Assembly (NCBI GenBank): GCA_963971425.1
Contig: OZ020519.1
Span: forward strand, 6,402,028-6,466,027
Source: Bryoerythrophyllum caledonicum
Lineage: Eukaryota; Streptophyta; Bryopsida; Pottiales; Pottiaceae
Direction: 5' to 3'
DNA length: 64,000 bases
Position 1 is the first letter of the stretch, and each line of letters opens with the position of its first letter. Both the position numbers and the translations under genes were made by a program. Below the pieces are notes generated by a model. The model did not search any database, was not told where the DNA came from, and saw nothing but the letters and a program-made list of their open reading frames with translations. Below, piece after piece: positions 23,662 to 36,261 of the stretch.

Positions 23662-24815
23662 AGCTTATATCCCATGGCCATATGCTTAGTGAAGAGAATG
23701 AACAAACTATATTCATGGCGGTGTCCTTCGGAAACCGAAGTTCTTTTATAAGTTGTGTATCTTTTTGTTTGTCAGAGAAGTAGCTGTTTCATTGGAGGGT
23801 CGTCATGAGGCTGATGATTTCTCACTCACAATCAGATATTTTTATCATAATTTGTCCATGTTGGTCGTCACGCGAAGAGAATCACCACCAGCCCCATACA
23901 ATAATATGTTGTATATTCGTTGTTGGTTGACTATGATATACACAGTTGTTTGAGGACAAAGTGAATGGGTACACAAGCCAAGTCCATTGAAGCGGACAAC
24001 AGTACATCCCAGGCCCCGCCAAAGGTATGAACGGTCCCACCACCAGCACAGACATAAAAATGTGAAAAACTTCAAGTTGTCTATTCTCAAAAAGAAATTG
24101 GTGGAGACCAAGTTTATGTCATAGTACCACCAACAGCAAAACCGCACCCACTACACTGATTATTGCAAATAGTGTCATCCACAGAAACTCAACGTTATAA
24201 TCATTATGTATAATGAATTATCTAACCAAAATGTGTTAAGATAATTATGATTGTTTATCCAATGATTATGATTATAAATCTAAGTTTATAGTTATGCTAA
24301 GGATATGACCGCATTCTATACTTTGATAGAAAATACCATTATTTTGAGTCAAAGTATGTTGATGCAGTCCATGCAACGAAGAAAAAAAACTACGTTTGCA
24401 CACTTCGAATGCATTTATCTTTCAATCCACGCGATCAAAATTTACAATCAAAGTATCTTCTTCAAATAGTTGACTTATAGATCCTATGATAAAGGATGCT
24501 TGAAAGACTTTCAGAGCATCTCATCTTAGAGTCGCAGTTTTGGAGAAAAATAGTCATGGTCCTTTAGGGATTATGATCTTACGGTTAAAGATGAAAGAAA
24601 GACTTTACTTTCCATTTCCACTCATTGCACTAGAATGAGCAAATAGTCAAGAATTCTCAGGGGTTAATCAAATTAACAACAAAGAGGTACTAGCTCACAT
24701 CTCCCCCAACAAAAATATATACCTCCACTCAAGTACCACATGTCAAGCAAACAGCTTGTCTGAAGCATTATTTTAACTCGGTTCAAGCTCATAGACTGGA
24801 CACTCTAGACAAGAG
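23662..24815. other. AT-rich spacer
   Basis: No gene is seen. Weak pieces of TTAA families occur (GGGGTTAATC near 24660). Short open frames have no recognisable motif. Confidence 0.3.
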
Positions 24816-24918
24816 GTGGTAAGTTATAATTTAGTACGACAACTTGTACCACTCCTCCACCACCAGCCGCCCAATGTCCCCAGATCGGCGAGAAGAAAAT
24901 ACACCATCACAAAATGGT

Positions 24919-25100
24919 GGTGTAGGAGAAAGTACTCCATAATTTACATCGCAAAACCGTGGTGTCGGAGAACGTACTCCATAATTTACATCGCAAAACG
25001 GTGGTGTTGGAGAATGTACTCCATAATTTACATCGCAAAACGGTGGTGTAGGAGAAAGTACTTCACAATTTACATTGCAAAACGGTGGTGTAGGAGTGCG
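24919..25100. repeat. 42-bp minisatellite, about 4.3 copies
   Basis: Units begin at 24919, 24961, 25003, 25045 and 25087, each with GGTGT(A/C/T)GGAGAA then GTACTCCATAATTTAC. Because 42 is a multiple of three, a 126-codon frame (24816-25196, plus) stays open with 14-aa repeats (RRKYSIIYIAKRWC). I see no other sign that it is a gene. Confidence 0.8.
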
Positions 25101-25197
25101 AAGGAACCATACGAAATCAATGGTGGTACAATGGAATCAAGAATCGGGGAATTGAGTTGGATTAGCATAACAACTTTCAGGTTGGACTTGACTTGAA

Positions 25198-26471
25198 CAG
25201 GGTAGGTGTCGGAGATTGTACTCCACGTCACCAACGGGATGGGACCAATGATGTGTACCACACTCCTCCACTCCTCCATCTTTTATCCTCTAAAGTGAGG
25301 GGATTAACTCATGTCGTGGTAACTACTTCATACCTCAACTTTTACATACGTATTACCTTCCGTTCTCTCAACAAAAGTTGTTGTATATGATGGCTGACTC
25401 TGGTTATGTTCGTGTTTTGCGTCTGCATGGCGTGCATGGTTGATTCTTTTCAGCTGTATAAGAAATAAAATATGATTATCGTATATTAAGGTAAGCCCGC
25501 CCCATAACCAACCAAAATCCATAGCCAACGCTAATAAAATTGGGGTATATCCAACCCTCTTCCATCCCATTACCACCAACTCAGCTCGAAATGGAGGTTT
25601 GCTATTAGACAAGACCCTTACTTTTAGTCATTGGTTATGGGGGGTATCTACTGCTGGCCACCCACTAAACATGGCTACACAGTTTGAAAATTCATAACTA
25701 ATTCAGTTTTCATCGAAAAAATATGAAATCACTTGGGTTGGAATTGTGATTCTATTGGCTATCACTGAAAAACAATAGTGTAATGATCTCCTCTCTCCAT
25801 GTATGCTCATTCCTTAACTTGTCGGTTTTAGGAGGGCTTACCTTAGTAGCTGGGTTGACACGCATGAAACAAAAGTTTGATTGATCTGTTTAAACTAAAT
25901 AAAAATGTGAAAAAGAGTAAAATATTTTTACTGAAAGAGTCTTTTTAAATTTTTTTTCTTTCTGTCCTCGATATTATTCTTCTTCATTTTTGAATTAAAT
26001 TTTAACACCTTTGCTACTGTCAGAATACAAATGAGTCGTCTGGTTTTGGATAAGTTAATGCGTCATGGCAAGCGCCTCATGTGAAGTAAAAGTGCTTGGC
26101 ACATGAGGCGGACGACACCTAGCATCATCTGAAAGAGATTGTGTGCATGACGGTATTATCCACTTCAAAAAGTGTGTATCCATGCCTGCATGACAAGTTA
26201 AATTTCCAGCTAAGCTGTCATAGGATGCCAACTGGCTCTAATTATCTAGTTCCAAAGAGTAGGCATCTATTTGATTCTTAGAGTCTACACCATCTCTAGA
26301 TTTCAAGAGGTAACGGGTGCATAATAACCCTTTAAAACCTAATGTCCATTTTTGAGTTGTTTCAACACGTTAACCTCTATAGCAATCATTCCTCTGACGA
26401 AAAGTTGAGGCAAAGCAAGATGAGCATCTACTAGGACCGGCTGCAACAAAATCGGTGCGTGCATGAATCTT
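25198..26471. other. Spacer
   Basis: No gene is recognised. Positions 25207-25290 repeat the words GTCGGAGA and CACTCCTCCA seen around the minisatellite, so the repeat field extends a little beyond the regular array. Confidence 0.3.
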
Positions 26472-26784
26472 TTAACCCCACAGGTCTTATGAACACATGG
26501 GAGAATCCACGAATGTACTAGATCATGCACAACAGCTAATAGATAATGCACAACAGTACCTACATAGAGGGTACATATCACATTGACCCCACTTCACAGA
26601 TTATCATTGTACTCTCGAATGCTTGCACTAATGCGCCTTGGGAATTGTTCCATTTGAAGCGTATGACCTATTGCCACATACGTTTCCAACAAAAAAAAAG
26701 TGCATCTAGCATACACAAATGGAGCTATACCCAAGAAAAGAGCAAAATTGACCAACAAACAACCACCTCAACACTAAAGGGTTA
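26472..26784 (+). mobile_element. 313-bp TTAA-started non-autonomous element
   Basis: It starts TTAACCCCACAGG and ends CACTAAAGGGTTAG. The diverged relative is 13444-13806. Interior words include ACAACAGCTAATAGATAATG and GGGAATTGTTCCAT. No coding capacity. Confidence 0.45.
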
Positions 26785-26967
26785 GCAAACTATAGTGATT
26801 TCCATGAAGTGGGGTCCTAATGAAATGTATGCATTGTGTAGATGATGTTTTTGCATCATTTATTACACTCGTAGAATCGCCCATGCCTCCTAAACTCGTA
26901 GGCCTTAAATGGATAATGGCCCTGACGGGCAACAATTTTGCTTGGTTTTATGCATGAAGTCATAACT

Positions 26968-27265
26968 ATAATCCATTGTTGCTTGTGTGGACTAGGAGGC
27001 CCTGAGAAAATCTATAAGAATAATAGATTATGCAGAACATCATCTACACAACAATTTCATTTCACTGCGACCCCACTTCATGAAAATCATTGTGGTTTGT
27101 CAATGCCTGCATCGATTAGTGATTAGAGATATGCGTTGGAAAGCTCTCTCAGAACTCGAAATGCATTCTAAAGATTGCACAATAATTGCCAATCGTGGGA
27201 AAAGTTACAACACCTAGAGCACCAAAATCGACCCTCCTAAGACCTCGCAGGCTTTCAAGGATTAA
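26968..27265 (+). mobile_element. 298-bp middle-type TTAA element
   Basis: The left end is degenerate (TAATCCATTGTTGCTTGTGT). The right end is GACCTCGCAGGCTTTCAAGG followed by ATTAA. It aligns with 20329-20609 and 27748-28046. Confidence 0.5.
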
Positions 27266-27747
27266 TGACAAGTGAACTTTGGACGATGGAAGAATCTACA
27301 TAAGCAATAGATTTTGCATAATACCGTCAAGGCAACGAATACATTCCACTTTCCTTACATGGTCGGTCGTCCTTCAAGGACTAACCTTGGTAATTGGGAC
27401 CTTCGCCCATGTCAATGGTGCCATGTGGTGGCTCCAGAGTAATCCTCCAGGCATACTGGGGCATTTTGAGGCTGAGCTTTGACCATCCCTAACCGCAAAT
27501 ACCAAAAAGAACTGCTATCAATTTGCGTGCACTCTTTGGAACATGTGTCATCGCTAGCATGTGGATTGGTAATGCCAGTTTCATTGGTGCAAAACATGAT
27601 CATTTTCGATGTTAGAACTTGCAATTTGAAGACTCATTAGGGATTAGGATTCTGTGTGAGTTTGCCTATGACATGCAAATATAAGGTGAATTTTATTGTT
27701 TAAGGACCATCAAATAAGAATTTTATTGTTTAAGGATCATCACTGAG
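27266..27747. other. Spacer
   Basis: No gene recognised. A short direct repeat ATTTTATTGTTTAAGGA(C/T)CATCA occurs at 27692-27713 and 27719-27740. Confidence 0.3.
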
Positions 27748-28046
27748 TTAATCCTTTAACGCCTATGTGGACCATGAGAGCCAGGGGGAATCTACTGTTG
27801 CAATAGATTAGGCTGAACAAAATGTACTCAGTGTGTTCAATTTAGCATGACCCCATTTCATGGAAACCACTGTAGTTTGCTAATGCTTGCATGGATTGGA
27901 GATTGGAGAGATCCGTTGGAAAGCTAACAAGGAGCTCAAAATGCATTCAGTTGGACGTGAGGGACAATGACTAATTGTGGAAAGAGTTAGAAGAGCAAAA
28001 GCACCAAACACAACCCTGCTAGGGCCTCGTAGGTGTGAAAGGGTTA
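27748..28046 (+). mobile_element. 299-bp middle-type TTAA element
   Basis: It starts TTAATCCTTTAACGCC and ends GTGAAAGGGTTAT. The interior shares GAGATCCGTTGGAAAGCTAA with 20329-20609. No coding capacity. Confidence 0.55.
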
Positions 28047-29865
28047 TCAATGCATGGAGTGTTATGTGATTTTACCATGTAGGGATCCACAAACACCTTC
28101 GCAACCGGATTAAACTTAATATTGAACTCACGGTCGCTATGTGACATGAAAAGCTACTAATTTTATTCTATGATGTTATGAGGCTAAAGCATATACTGAT
28201 AATCATAACATTCATTTGCTGGATACAAGGCTAATATTTAACGGAGTCCAAACATGTCCAACCTACAATTCTACCCTCGAGAGGGGGAAGTAGTTCCATA
28301 CTACTAATTCCTTGTCTGGTGGGCATGGTTTTAGTGGTGGAACAAACAGACACTTTATTCACGCCGGCCCCTTTGAGGATTGGCGTTCTTCTTCTTCTAA
28401 CATACAAAGGAGATGTGGACTCTATTTCTGAGATTTTCAAAGCCTTACAACAAGTACATGCTTATCATAGGACGAGTTTATTCATAGGTTGGACATGTTT
28501 ATTAATAGTTTTGACACGTGAATCTCCATAGGTTGGATTTTGTGAAAAATCTAAGGTGGCTAGATAACCCTTCTCCTTTCCAATGGTGATGAATTCTAGG
28601 CATAATTGAATGCTTTTAAGATTCAATATCTATAGTAGGTCATCTTTGGCTAACGTTGAATAGAAAAAGAAGAAGTGATTTGATGGAGCCTACACTTTAT
28701 TAAGTTTTTGCTTTTCTAGTTTGCTCACCCACAATTGCATTTTGGTACAACCGGTGATTAATGCTATTATTTGTTCGAACAAAGAGCAACAAAAATAGCA
28801 TATCCTGAAGGCTTATATTCCATTTTTATTTGTGCCAAGATCACTCATCCATACTTTACCTACACCAAGAATACCCCTTACAGTACTTACACAGCCCAAT
28901 TTCAATCCACTATTATTACATGCCCTCAAAATTCCTCAATCCTATGTACACAAACATAATTGCTGCAATTTAAAATTATATATTTTACAATTATAGCTGC
29001 ACACAAAGATGCTATTTGTCACTAAATTTTTACCATTCATCATGGTGTGTATAAATTCTCCACACAAGTACCTGCAAGTGTTGAGTTATTTGACAAGTAC
29101 GGACTTTTTGGCCCATCTCATTCATGACACCATTTGCCTCCATTGACTTCCATTCCATGCAAATACGGACTTGTTACCTATCACAAGTGTTGTAACATCC
29201 AAAACTGCTCCATGTATCAAATGTGGCGAATGTTTCAACTCTTGTTGAGGACCAAAAGCTGCTGCAAACACGAAGATTGCATGCATCCAGAGTGAATTTT
29301 CTTCATAAATTTCACAGGAAACAAGCACATCCCTTGGGTGAGAATTCACGTTATATTATGTACATCGAAAAGCAGGCGACCACTAGAAATGAGCCACCTG
29401 GCCATCTTAAGTGCTGGTTATTTTGATTGCAAGGAAAAGCGTTGTTGTCCTATGCTCATAGGCTGCCGCGACCGCAAACCCCAGGCATTGAGTAGGTGTC
29501 ACTCATGTTTAGAGGTCCACATTAAATGCACCACACCATCATCAGCAGGGTTAGTTTTCGTACTCAGTCGCTCTCCAAGAATGTGCAAACATGGTGAAGC
29601 ATTACAAGCGTTGCCATACAACCTCTTACAATATCACAAGAAAAACCTAGATCCAAAGCAAATCCTCAGAGGGCATGTTCTCTATTATAACATCATCTTT
29701 GTCAAACGGAAAGTGGGTCTGTAGCCAGTGGTAATAAAAGGGGTGTCAGCTCCATACTATCCGTAGGATGATGTCAAATTTACCTTCTAGAACACGGTAA
29801 AGGAACCTTGAGCTCCATCTTACACTTCTGCAGCTGCTCATGTGGTACAACACAATGGACGTCTT
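28047..29865. other. Spacer without a recognised gene
   Basis: Several short open frames occur on both strands (for example minus 29122-29349), but none shows a motif I recognise. It may contain the 3' part of the uncertain gene at 29870-30360. Confidence 0.3.
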
Positions 29866-29869
29866 GAAA

Positions 29870-30360
29870 GGCTGGGTGTCCTGATGAGAAAGAAATCGCT
29901 GGCTGGCTCTCTGACCTGGTCAAAGAACGCATTGGTCAGTTTGCCACGGGAAACCAACCCAACTGAGCGCCTGTCAGACGATGATCAAGTACACTATATC
30001 ATGTATGTAAGTGGCAACCTGCCATGCCACACATGGCCGATAACAGGATTATCATCAGTTTGCTCCCTAACTTAATATTGTGGAAACCAATCATCACTCT
30101 GTCATATTTATCATTTACATCATGGGCAGAAGGCATAAAAAAATCACTGAAAAGGAAAAAGAGAGAGAGATGAGAGGAAAAGAGAAATACTTACCCTGAG
30201 ATGAGTTGAGAAGACGATCTTTCTCGTTTTCTTCTTCTGCAGCAGCAGCAGCAGCAGCAGCAGGAACGCAGGGCTCCATTCGGTTCAGGCTGTACACTGT
30301 CCGGTAGTTGCGTAACAAGAATGAGTTGAGATATTCTCCGCATGAAGATATTCTGGTCAA
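29870..30360 (-). CDS. Possible small two-exon gene of unknown function
   Basis: Minus strand. Exon A (about 30360 to 30197) encodes a peptide with an alanine run from a GCA/GCT repeat, then EEENEKDRLLNSSQ, ending at a good GTAAGT donor. An acceptor (GCGCTCAG) near 29966 allows an in-phase join to VGLVSRGKLTNAFFDQVREP and SDFFLIRTPSLSRR, with a stop soon after. The product would be about 95 aa. I recognise no family. It starts less than 300 bp beyond the PARG stop, so it could instead be spliced 3' UTR of PARG or the 5' end of a longer gene. Confidence 0.25.
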
Positions 30361-30629
30361 CCCAAGAACTGGGCTAAAGAAAAATCTTCACAAGGATCGC
30401 CTTCAAGCCTGCGATGTGGCGCATACTTCACTGAAGCTAACAAGGATCATGACAAGGAGGCCTTACTTATGTCCTACAACTTCCATAGTAACTTCATCTT
30501 ACAAACAGATCACATGTTACAGCTCTCCCTATTATGCAGATAAGAGTAAACTAAGCATCTCGAAAGCTCTACATCAAGAAAGCATAGGCAAAATTACGTT
30601 GATGAACACGAGGATTCCGTTCTCCAATT

Positions 30630-33109
30630 TTAGGTGGATTCTTGAAGCAACCAAGTGAAGAAGTCACACTGCACATCCTTGGAATGCCGTAGCTCTCCAT
30701 ATTTGAGTAAAGCGCTCCACAGCTGACCCACGTCGTATTCTTTTGCCATAATGTGGTGCACAGCTTCACTGAGACGCTCTGCTCTTTGGTCTTGAAACGT
30801 GTAGTACTTGAGAGTGGGGTAACCTGCTTCTGAGGCTGCCAGCCACTGCAGCATGCTCTTGATGGGAAGATCCCCTCCGAATGCTCCACATCCCCAGTTC
30901 CCCGTAGCAATCCCTTTGTATATCCCTGCAAACGAGACTCAGAAACTGATCAGTGAAGGACCTCAAAAACACTGAATTCAATGGAATTTCCTTCTGAACA
31001 TGGTTCTATTGGCCAATCTCTGCTATATTGGCCACTGGAAATAGGCTACTTCCCATAGCTTCTACCTTTTGCATCTGATTAGTGTAACTCCTTCACGAAG
31101 CCGGGATTGACGAACATAACCATACAAAGAAGTTCAAATCAGGAATGATTTTGACCAAACTGCTACTGCAATAGAGTTATTTATTAAGTGAGGCAAATAT
31201 ACTGTGAGTTTTGAACTCTTTTCTCATTAAAATCAGCCCTAAATAACTCTCAATAAATCTATGATCAGCATGGCGAGGAAAAAAGGCGGCTAAGATTCAT
31301 GACCTCTCCCTCTTCCTTCTCAAAGACGTCTAAAACTTTTTCTAACTTGACTTTAGAGACCACGAAGCTCATCCATACTTAATAAAATTCTACACCAAGC
31401 TCTTCCATTGATCTCAAGAGTGAGGAAAGAGTAGTATTATAAATCAACATACTGGTATCATTGAACCTTTGGGCGACTTTACAAATAATCTAAATAAACA
31501 TGATACTTCTGAAGAGACTAACTTACCAGCAATATTGAAGGTCACGGTTTCCGTTTCCAGAAAGCCACAGTAGGCCTTACAAGCCTCTCTCAGCAAGAGC
31601 TGCTCCTGAAACTGCGCGTCTCCCGGTCTCGCCTTGGCATCCATGGCGATGATCTTGGTATGTCGCCGGCCCCAGGAGTCTCTCGGAGTAGAGTCCACAA
31701 AGTCGCCAGCAAAGTGGAACTTTCCAGCGTACCCGGCGTAGTTGCTGAACCTCTCGGAGCCTGTGATCACCACGGTCTCATTCGCCGCCATGACAGGCAG
31801 GAAGAGCATGCCGACAATGAGCTCCGGGCTCAGCATGAACCGGATCTCCTCCTGCACACAGCCCATCCGGAGGACACCTCCCCCGAGGAACTTGTTGGCG
31901 AAGTCCGCCTGAGCGTACTCCCATCCCGCGTCTTCAATTATGCCCTGGTCTAAGGTCCGGAAGGAACACAAAGGCGTGCGGCTCTCGCTCCAAAGTGGGG
32001 GCACCTGCAGCAGCTTGCGTTGGTATGATAAGGTTCCCTGTGGCATAGACTCGCAGACGCGCTTGAAGTAGTGCACCAGGCAGTGGAGCTTGTGGACTTG
32101 GCTTGCGCGGCCCCACAGGCCTGCGAGGAAAGTGTCCATGTTGATACGTATTGGCAAGCGGTGCGCGTCTCGGTTCGAGCTCGGGAACAAGCACAGGAAG
32201 GCGCAGGAGAGAAGTGACGCGGCTAACTCTTGGGTGATGAAGATGATGCCGGGGTGTTGAGGGTGTAGTATCTGCAACCAGGACCATGAGATAAGTCACA
32301 TTGTGTCAAGTATCTAAAACCCTAATTCTAGAAGAAAATCGATCTCTAAAACCCTGAGAGGCTCCAAGGGCCTTGAGATGAATTTGACCGTGATTCCACT
32401 CTTGCTACAAGAGCTTACATCTCTGTTACATTCCATGAAATCCAGTATTGCAAGCTCAGACTCCAAAACCCTAATTCTAAAAGAAGCTTCTGAGATGAAC
32501 CAAAAGTGATTCAAATCCTGCTACACAAGCGTTTACATCTCTATTATACTCCATGAAACGGGTACTACATTACGTAGCCATAGAAGTAATTCATGTATTC
32601 TGCCGCATTCGGAACACGAACATGCAAAAATCTGAGCTGATTTTGAGAGGACAATCGGCCAACAAGCATTACCAACCGCTCTTGTGATTATCAGAGCAAA
32701 GACGAACTGCTAGGAAAACACTCACCTGCAGAGGCAACGGCAGAAGATCTGCCGAGTCGCTCAAATTCTTCACCACTTCCGCCAGCTTCTTAGTCTGCTC
32801 GATCTGTTCTACCAGAAGCTCCGGGAGACGCAACGCAAGCCCGGCCATCTTCGGCAGCGTCGTGTCGAAGAAAGCCTTGGACTCCTCCGGCTCCACCACC
32901 TCGTCAAAGTAGTGGCAAGCGCCGTCCGCAGCTTCGGGATTCACGTCCGGGTGCGCTACTTGCGACAGAAACTCTGCGAAGCTGAGGCCGTCACACACAT
33001 CGCCCCCCGCTTGTGATAGCTTCTCAAGAGCGCACCGCAGCCCGGTGCTCCACTTGTAGACGCCCTCGGATTCGTCCCAGCCCACAGGCAGAAGCTCCTC
33101 CCACACCAT
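30630..33109 (-). CDS. PARG1: Poly(ADP-ribose) glycohydrolase
   Basis: The predicted product is 474 aa from three coding exons: 32726-33109, 31527-32271 and 30630-30925. It removes poly(ADP-ribose) chains in the nucleus, reversing PARP action in DNA repair and stress. An N-terminal helical domain spans about residues 1-130. The macrodomain-like catalytic part carries the PARG signature GGG (258-260) followed by QEE (268-270), with ANKFLGGGVLRMGCVQEE. Exon 3 opens with GNWGCGAFGGD, a hallmark of the C-terminal core. The length is close to plant PARGs (about 500-550 aa). The start at 33109 (MVWEELLPVGW) was preferred; an acceptor just upstream (GACGTTGCAG) suggests a 5' UTR intron reaching toward about 33400. 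The catalytic glutamates are intact. Confidence 0.92.
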
Positions 33110-33813
33110 CGTTGCAATCCAAACCTGCAACGTCAATACAACCAACACTGCAGTGACCTCCAGCGAGTCCCTGAAACACGAACGTCAACAAAACAATGGT
33201 CAGGACAACGATGAAAGTACCGAGCATATGTAGACCTCCGATGTCGGGAATGTCGGACAAGCAATCCCTCTACTGCGAACCTTCGGAGGTGTGCGAACGT
33301 CAACCTGTGAATCCCGGAACTTGTGCAACACTCAAACACTCTATAAATGAACAAGAATCGACTCAACATGATACTTGCATAGGACGTTATGAAACGTCGA
33401 ATGTGGATTGACTTACATTGGAAATGCATCGACTGATGGGTCTCCGTTCTCTGCTGAAAATCAAGCCACTGAAATGGTTAAAATTCAGTTGAAGGATCTA
33501 CATTGAGATAAGATAGCTAACTGAAAGAAGAAACAATAAACTAGAGGATCCTGCAAACTGGAAATAAGAGGCCTCCAGTGAAGGGTAGAGAGAAATACCA
33601 AGCACATGAAAGTGAACGGAGAAAACAACACCGCTTCGGTAATTCAAACTCTTGGTTGAACGTTCAATATTCTCGAGTGAAAAAAATTCTATGACATTGT
33701 TGCTTTTGTCTATGAATGTGAGCCAGTGGTCCAACTCCCTACGGCTAATGGTCTCCCAACAATACACACAACCCATCCTATTTCTGCCTATTTCACAAGC
33801 AAATTACAAGAGC
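33110..33813. other. PARG 5' side and topoisomerase 3' side
   Basis: This holds the PARG 5' UTR intron and promoter and the 3' UTR of the topoisomerase gene. I see no other feature. Confidence 0.4.
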
Positions 33814-36261
33814 TCAGAACCGGAAGCTCGGGTGGACGTCCATGGCCCAGGCGAACTTGGACAGCAACGACTTGTTGAAGATCTTCTCGATGGGCACCTC
33901 ATGGCGCTTGCACCACGCCACAGTGATGCGCGGATCCATGTAGTTGATCTTGGAGGTTCCCAGCGCCACCGTCTTGAGGTCGTCTTTCACGCTCATCTGC
34001 AGCCTCAGCTTGTCGAGCTTCTGCTTGATGGCAGCGATCTTCTTCTCAAGCGACTCTGGGTTCTGTTTGCGCTTCACATCCTTCGAGGGAGGCTTCCCTT
34101 TCTTCGCGCGCTCCAGATCCTCCTCCAGCTCTTCAAGCAGCTCCTGGAGTTCCGCCACCTTCTCCTCCAACCGCTCCATCTGCGCGCTGTGCGTCTTGGA
34201 CACCGACCGCTGGTGGTTGCACAGAATGGCCACCTCCTTGTTCGCGAGCTGGTAATCCGCGATCAGCTCGATGGTGGTGTCGCCGTCCGTGTCCTGCAGG
34301 AGCGTGTCCAGCGTCACGGACGCATTGTAGGTGCGAAACACCTTCGCGGTCAGACTCGGCATGATCTCCTTGAGATGCATGTTTAGCTTCGTCGTGTCCA
34401 GCTTGTCGAACAGATCCGCGCCCTCCTTCTTCCCCTTCCTGAACTGTCCGATCGCCTTGTACACCATCTCCTCCACCTCCACCGTGTTGAAGTACCGGAT
34501 CGAGTCCTTCCCGAGGAAATCGAACTCCAGCGACCGGGGCGGGACCAAGCTCACGTGCTCCACTTTAAGAGAGCAGCATCCCACCGTGTCCGCCTCGTCT
34601 TCATCCTTCTCATTCCCGGCACGAAGCGCGAGACGGTCGATCAGATACGTCGCCACCGCAATCTGCTGCTTGGTCGGATCCGACGATCTGAAATCCTTCG
34701 TGTACGTCTTCCGGATGTCATCGATGTAGTCTTTGAGCGTCCGCGCCTTCTCGTACTTCTGCATGTCGGATTGCCCCTTCAAGTTGCTGCTGGGGGCGAG
34801 GAACACATACTTGAAGTCCTTGTTGTTGATCGGATCGTTCCAGTACGCGAGCCATGTGACGGTGTTGTCGTGGCGAATTTCCTTCCATTTTTGTCCACGA
34901 ATCGGACACTCCGGGACGGGAGCGTCTTTGCCGACGTTGATGACGATGTCGCGCGGGAGGATGCGCCTCTTGAGCTTGCCCATCTTGGGATGGTCGCCGC
35001 GGCCACGGAACAGCCCCGGCGGCTCCACTCGGAAGTTGCCTACCTTCTCCGTCACGCCGTCCACCGTCGCCCACATGTACTTCTCCTCGAGCGCCAGCTT
35101 GTCCTCTTTGAGCCTTCGCTTCTCCTCCGCGGAGAGGCTCTTCTTCCGCTCCTTCTCCCGGGCACAGTACTCGAAAATGGGCGTAAAGTCGCAAAGCTCC
35201 AGCTTCTTGATCACGTGGCCCCTCCCGAGATACGGCTTCCAATCGTCCCAGAAGTTTTTCAGGAACCGCCGTTTGGTCGCGTACTCCGTGTCCTTCATCA
35301 CGGCGAACAATGTGGCCACCTCCTCCTGCTCCGGCGTGAGCTCCACGGGCCTCCCGTCGTAGAGCATCTTGACGCCATGGGGCTCATACGGAGGCGGAAA
35401 GATCACCCCGGTGTGCTCCAGCGTCTGCCACTTCACGCCCTCGACCTCCACCTTCTTCGTCGCTGTCGTCTTCTTCGTCACCTTCATCACCTTCAGCTTC
35501 TTCCGGAGCCTCTTCCCCGAGGAGCCCCACGCACTCGACGACGCCCTCGCCACCACCACCTGCTTGACGATGCTGGAACGGCGGGCAATGGGAATATCGT
35601 CGTCACCATCGTCGTCTCCACCAACCAACTCTGCAGCAGATTCGGGAGCAGAACCACCCTGTGACACCTCCTTTCTCACTCCCTGCTCCGCCTCCGGCAG
35701 CGAATCCTTGCGCTGATACGTCACCAGCGGCCTCCTCTGCGCAAGCGGCTTGTCATCCTCCGAATCATCACCATTCACATGACTCGCAACAGACCTACCA
35801 CTCCCATCATCCTGAACATGACTCGCAAGAGGCTCATGATCCTCATCACCATTCCCCTCCTTCTTTTCCATCTCCTTCTTCACGCTCGATAATACTGCAT
35901 CGTCCTCAGAATCATCGTCGTCCACGACGTACTTCCGAACTGCAGGCGACCCGTTCTTCTGATGCCGCTCGAACGTACGATGCTCCTCGCCTCCAGACGT
36001 GGAACTCCCCGCACTCTGCCCGTCCTCGAGCTTCTGCCGCTTCGGCGCCTGCCCTGCACCCTCGTCGTCCTCCATCCCCGCTCCGATCAATCCCGCTCCC
36101 TCATCCTCCTCAGAATTCGCATCGCCCCTATTCATAATCCTCCGCCCCTCCACTCCGACGCGCCTCCCCGTCTCCCCACCATCGCCACACGACCCCTCCC
36201 TTCTCCCGCAACCTGAAATTCGACTCCATCCCTGGAATGCTTTCTCATTCTCCCACGACAC
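33814..36261 (-). CDS. TOP1: DNA topoisomerase I (type IB), intronless
   Basis: One uninterrupted frame of 815 aa. It relaxes supercoils by transient single-strand cleavage in the nucleus. Residues 1-250 are a charged, disordered region with basic clusters likely to act as nuclear signals ([16 protein letters not shown]). The core domain starts near [20 protein letters not shown], continues with the conserved [18 protein letters not shown], and includes the catalytic block [19 protein letters not shown] and CNHQR. A long coiled-coil linker (about 680-760) precedes the C-terminal [17 protein letters not shown], where Tyr774 is the active-site tyrosine. Length lies between human (765) and Arabidopsis (about 916). 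Topoisomerase I genes of flowering plants have many introns, so the intronless form is notable. No poly-A tail or flanking repeats marking a retrocopy were seen. Confidence 0.95.
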   Translation of the reverse strand: MSWENEKAFQGWSRISGCGRREGSCGDGGETGRRVGVEGRRIMNRGDANSEEDEGAGLIGAGMEDDEGAGQAPKRQKLEDGQSAGSSTSGGEEHRTFERHQKNGSPAVRKYVVDDDDSEDDAVLSSVKKEMEKKEGNGDEDHEPLASHVQDDGSGRSVASHVNGDDSEDDKPLAQRRPLVTYQRKDSLPEAEQGVRKEVSQGGSAPESAAELVGGDDDGDDDIPIARRSSIVKQVVVARASSSAWGSSGKRLRKKLKVMKVTKKTTATKKVEVEGVKWQTLEHTGVIFPPPYEPHGVKMLYDGRPVELTPEQEEVATLFAVMKDTEYATKRRFLKNFWDDWKPYLGRGHVIKKLELCDFTPIFEYCAREKERKKSLSAEEKRRLKEDKLALEEKYMWATVDGVTEKVGNFRVEPPGLFRGRGDHPKMGKLKRRILPRDIVINVGKDAPVPECPIRGQKWKEIRHDNTVTWLAYWNDPINNKDFKYVFLAPSSNLKGQSDMQKYEKARTLKDYIDDIRKTYTKDFRSSDPTKQQIAVATYLIDRLALRAGNEKDEDEADTVGCCSLKVEHVSLVPPRSLEFDFLGKDSIRYFNTVEVEEMVYKAIGQFRKGKKEGADLFDKLDTTKLNMHLKEIMPSLTAKVFRTYNASVTLDTLLQDTDGDTTIELIADYQLANKEVAILCNHQRSVSKTHSAQMERLEEKVAELQELLEELEEDLERAKKGKPPSKDVKRKQNPESLEKKIAAIKQKLDKLRLQMSVKDDLKTVALGTSKINYMDPRITVAWCKRHEVPIEKIFNKSLLSKFAWAMDVHPSFRF

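Noticed and set aside
24919-25100. CRISPR-like regular array
   Set aside because: The 42-bp units are contiguous with no unique spacers, and the genome is eukaryotic.
24816-25196. Open frame of 126 codons with 14-aa repeats
   Set aside because: It exists because the 42-bp minisatellite unit is a multiple of three. There is no start context, conserved motif or composition typical of genes here.
34555-35664. Plus-strand frame of 369 codons opposite topoisomerase I
   Set aside because: Shadow of the GC-rich topoisomerase coding strand with no recognisable motif.
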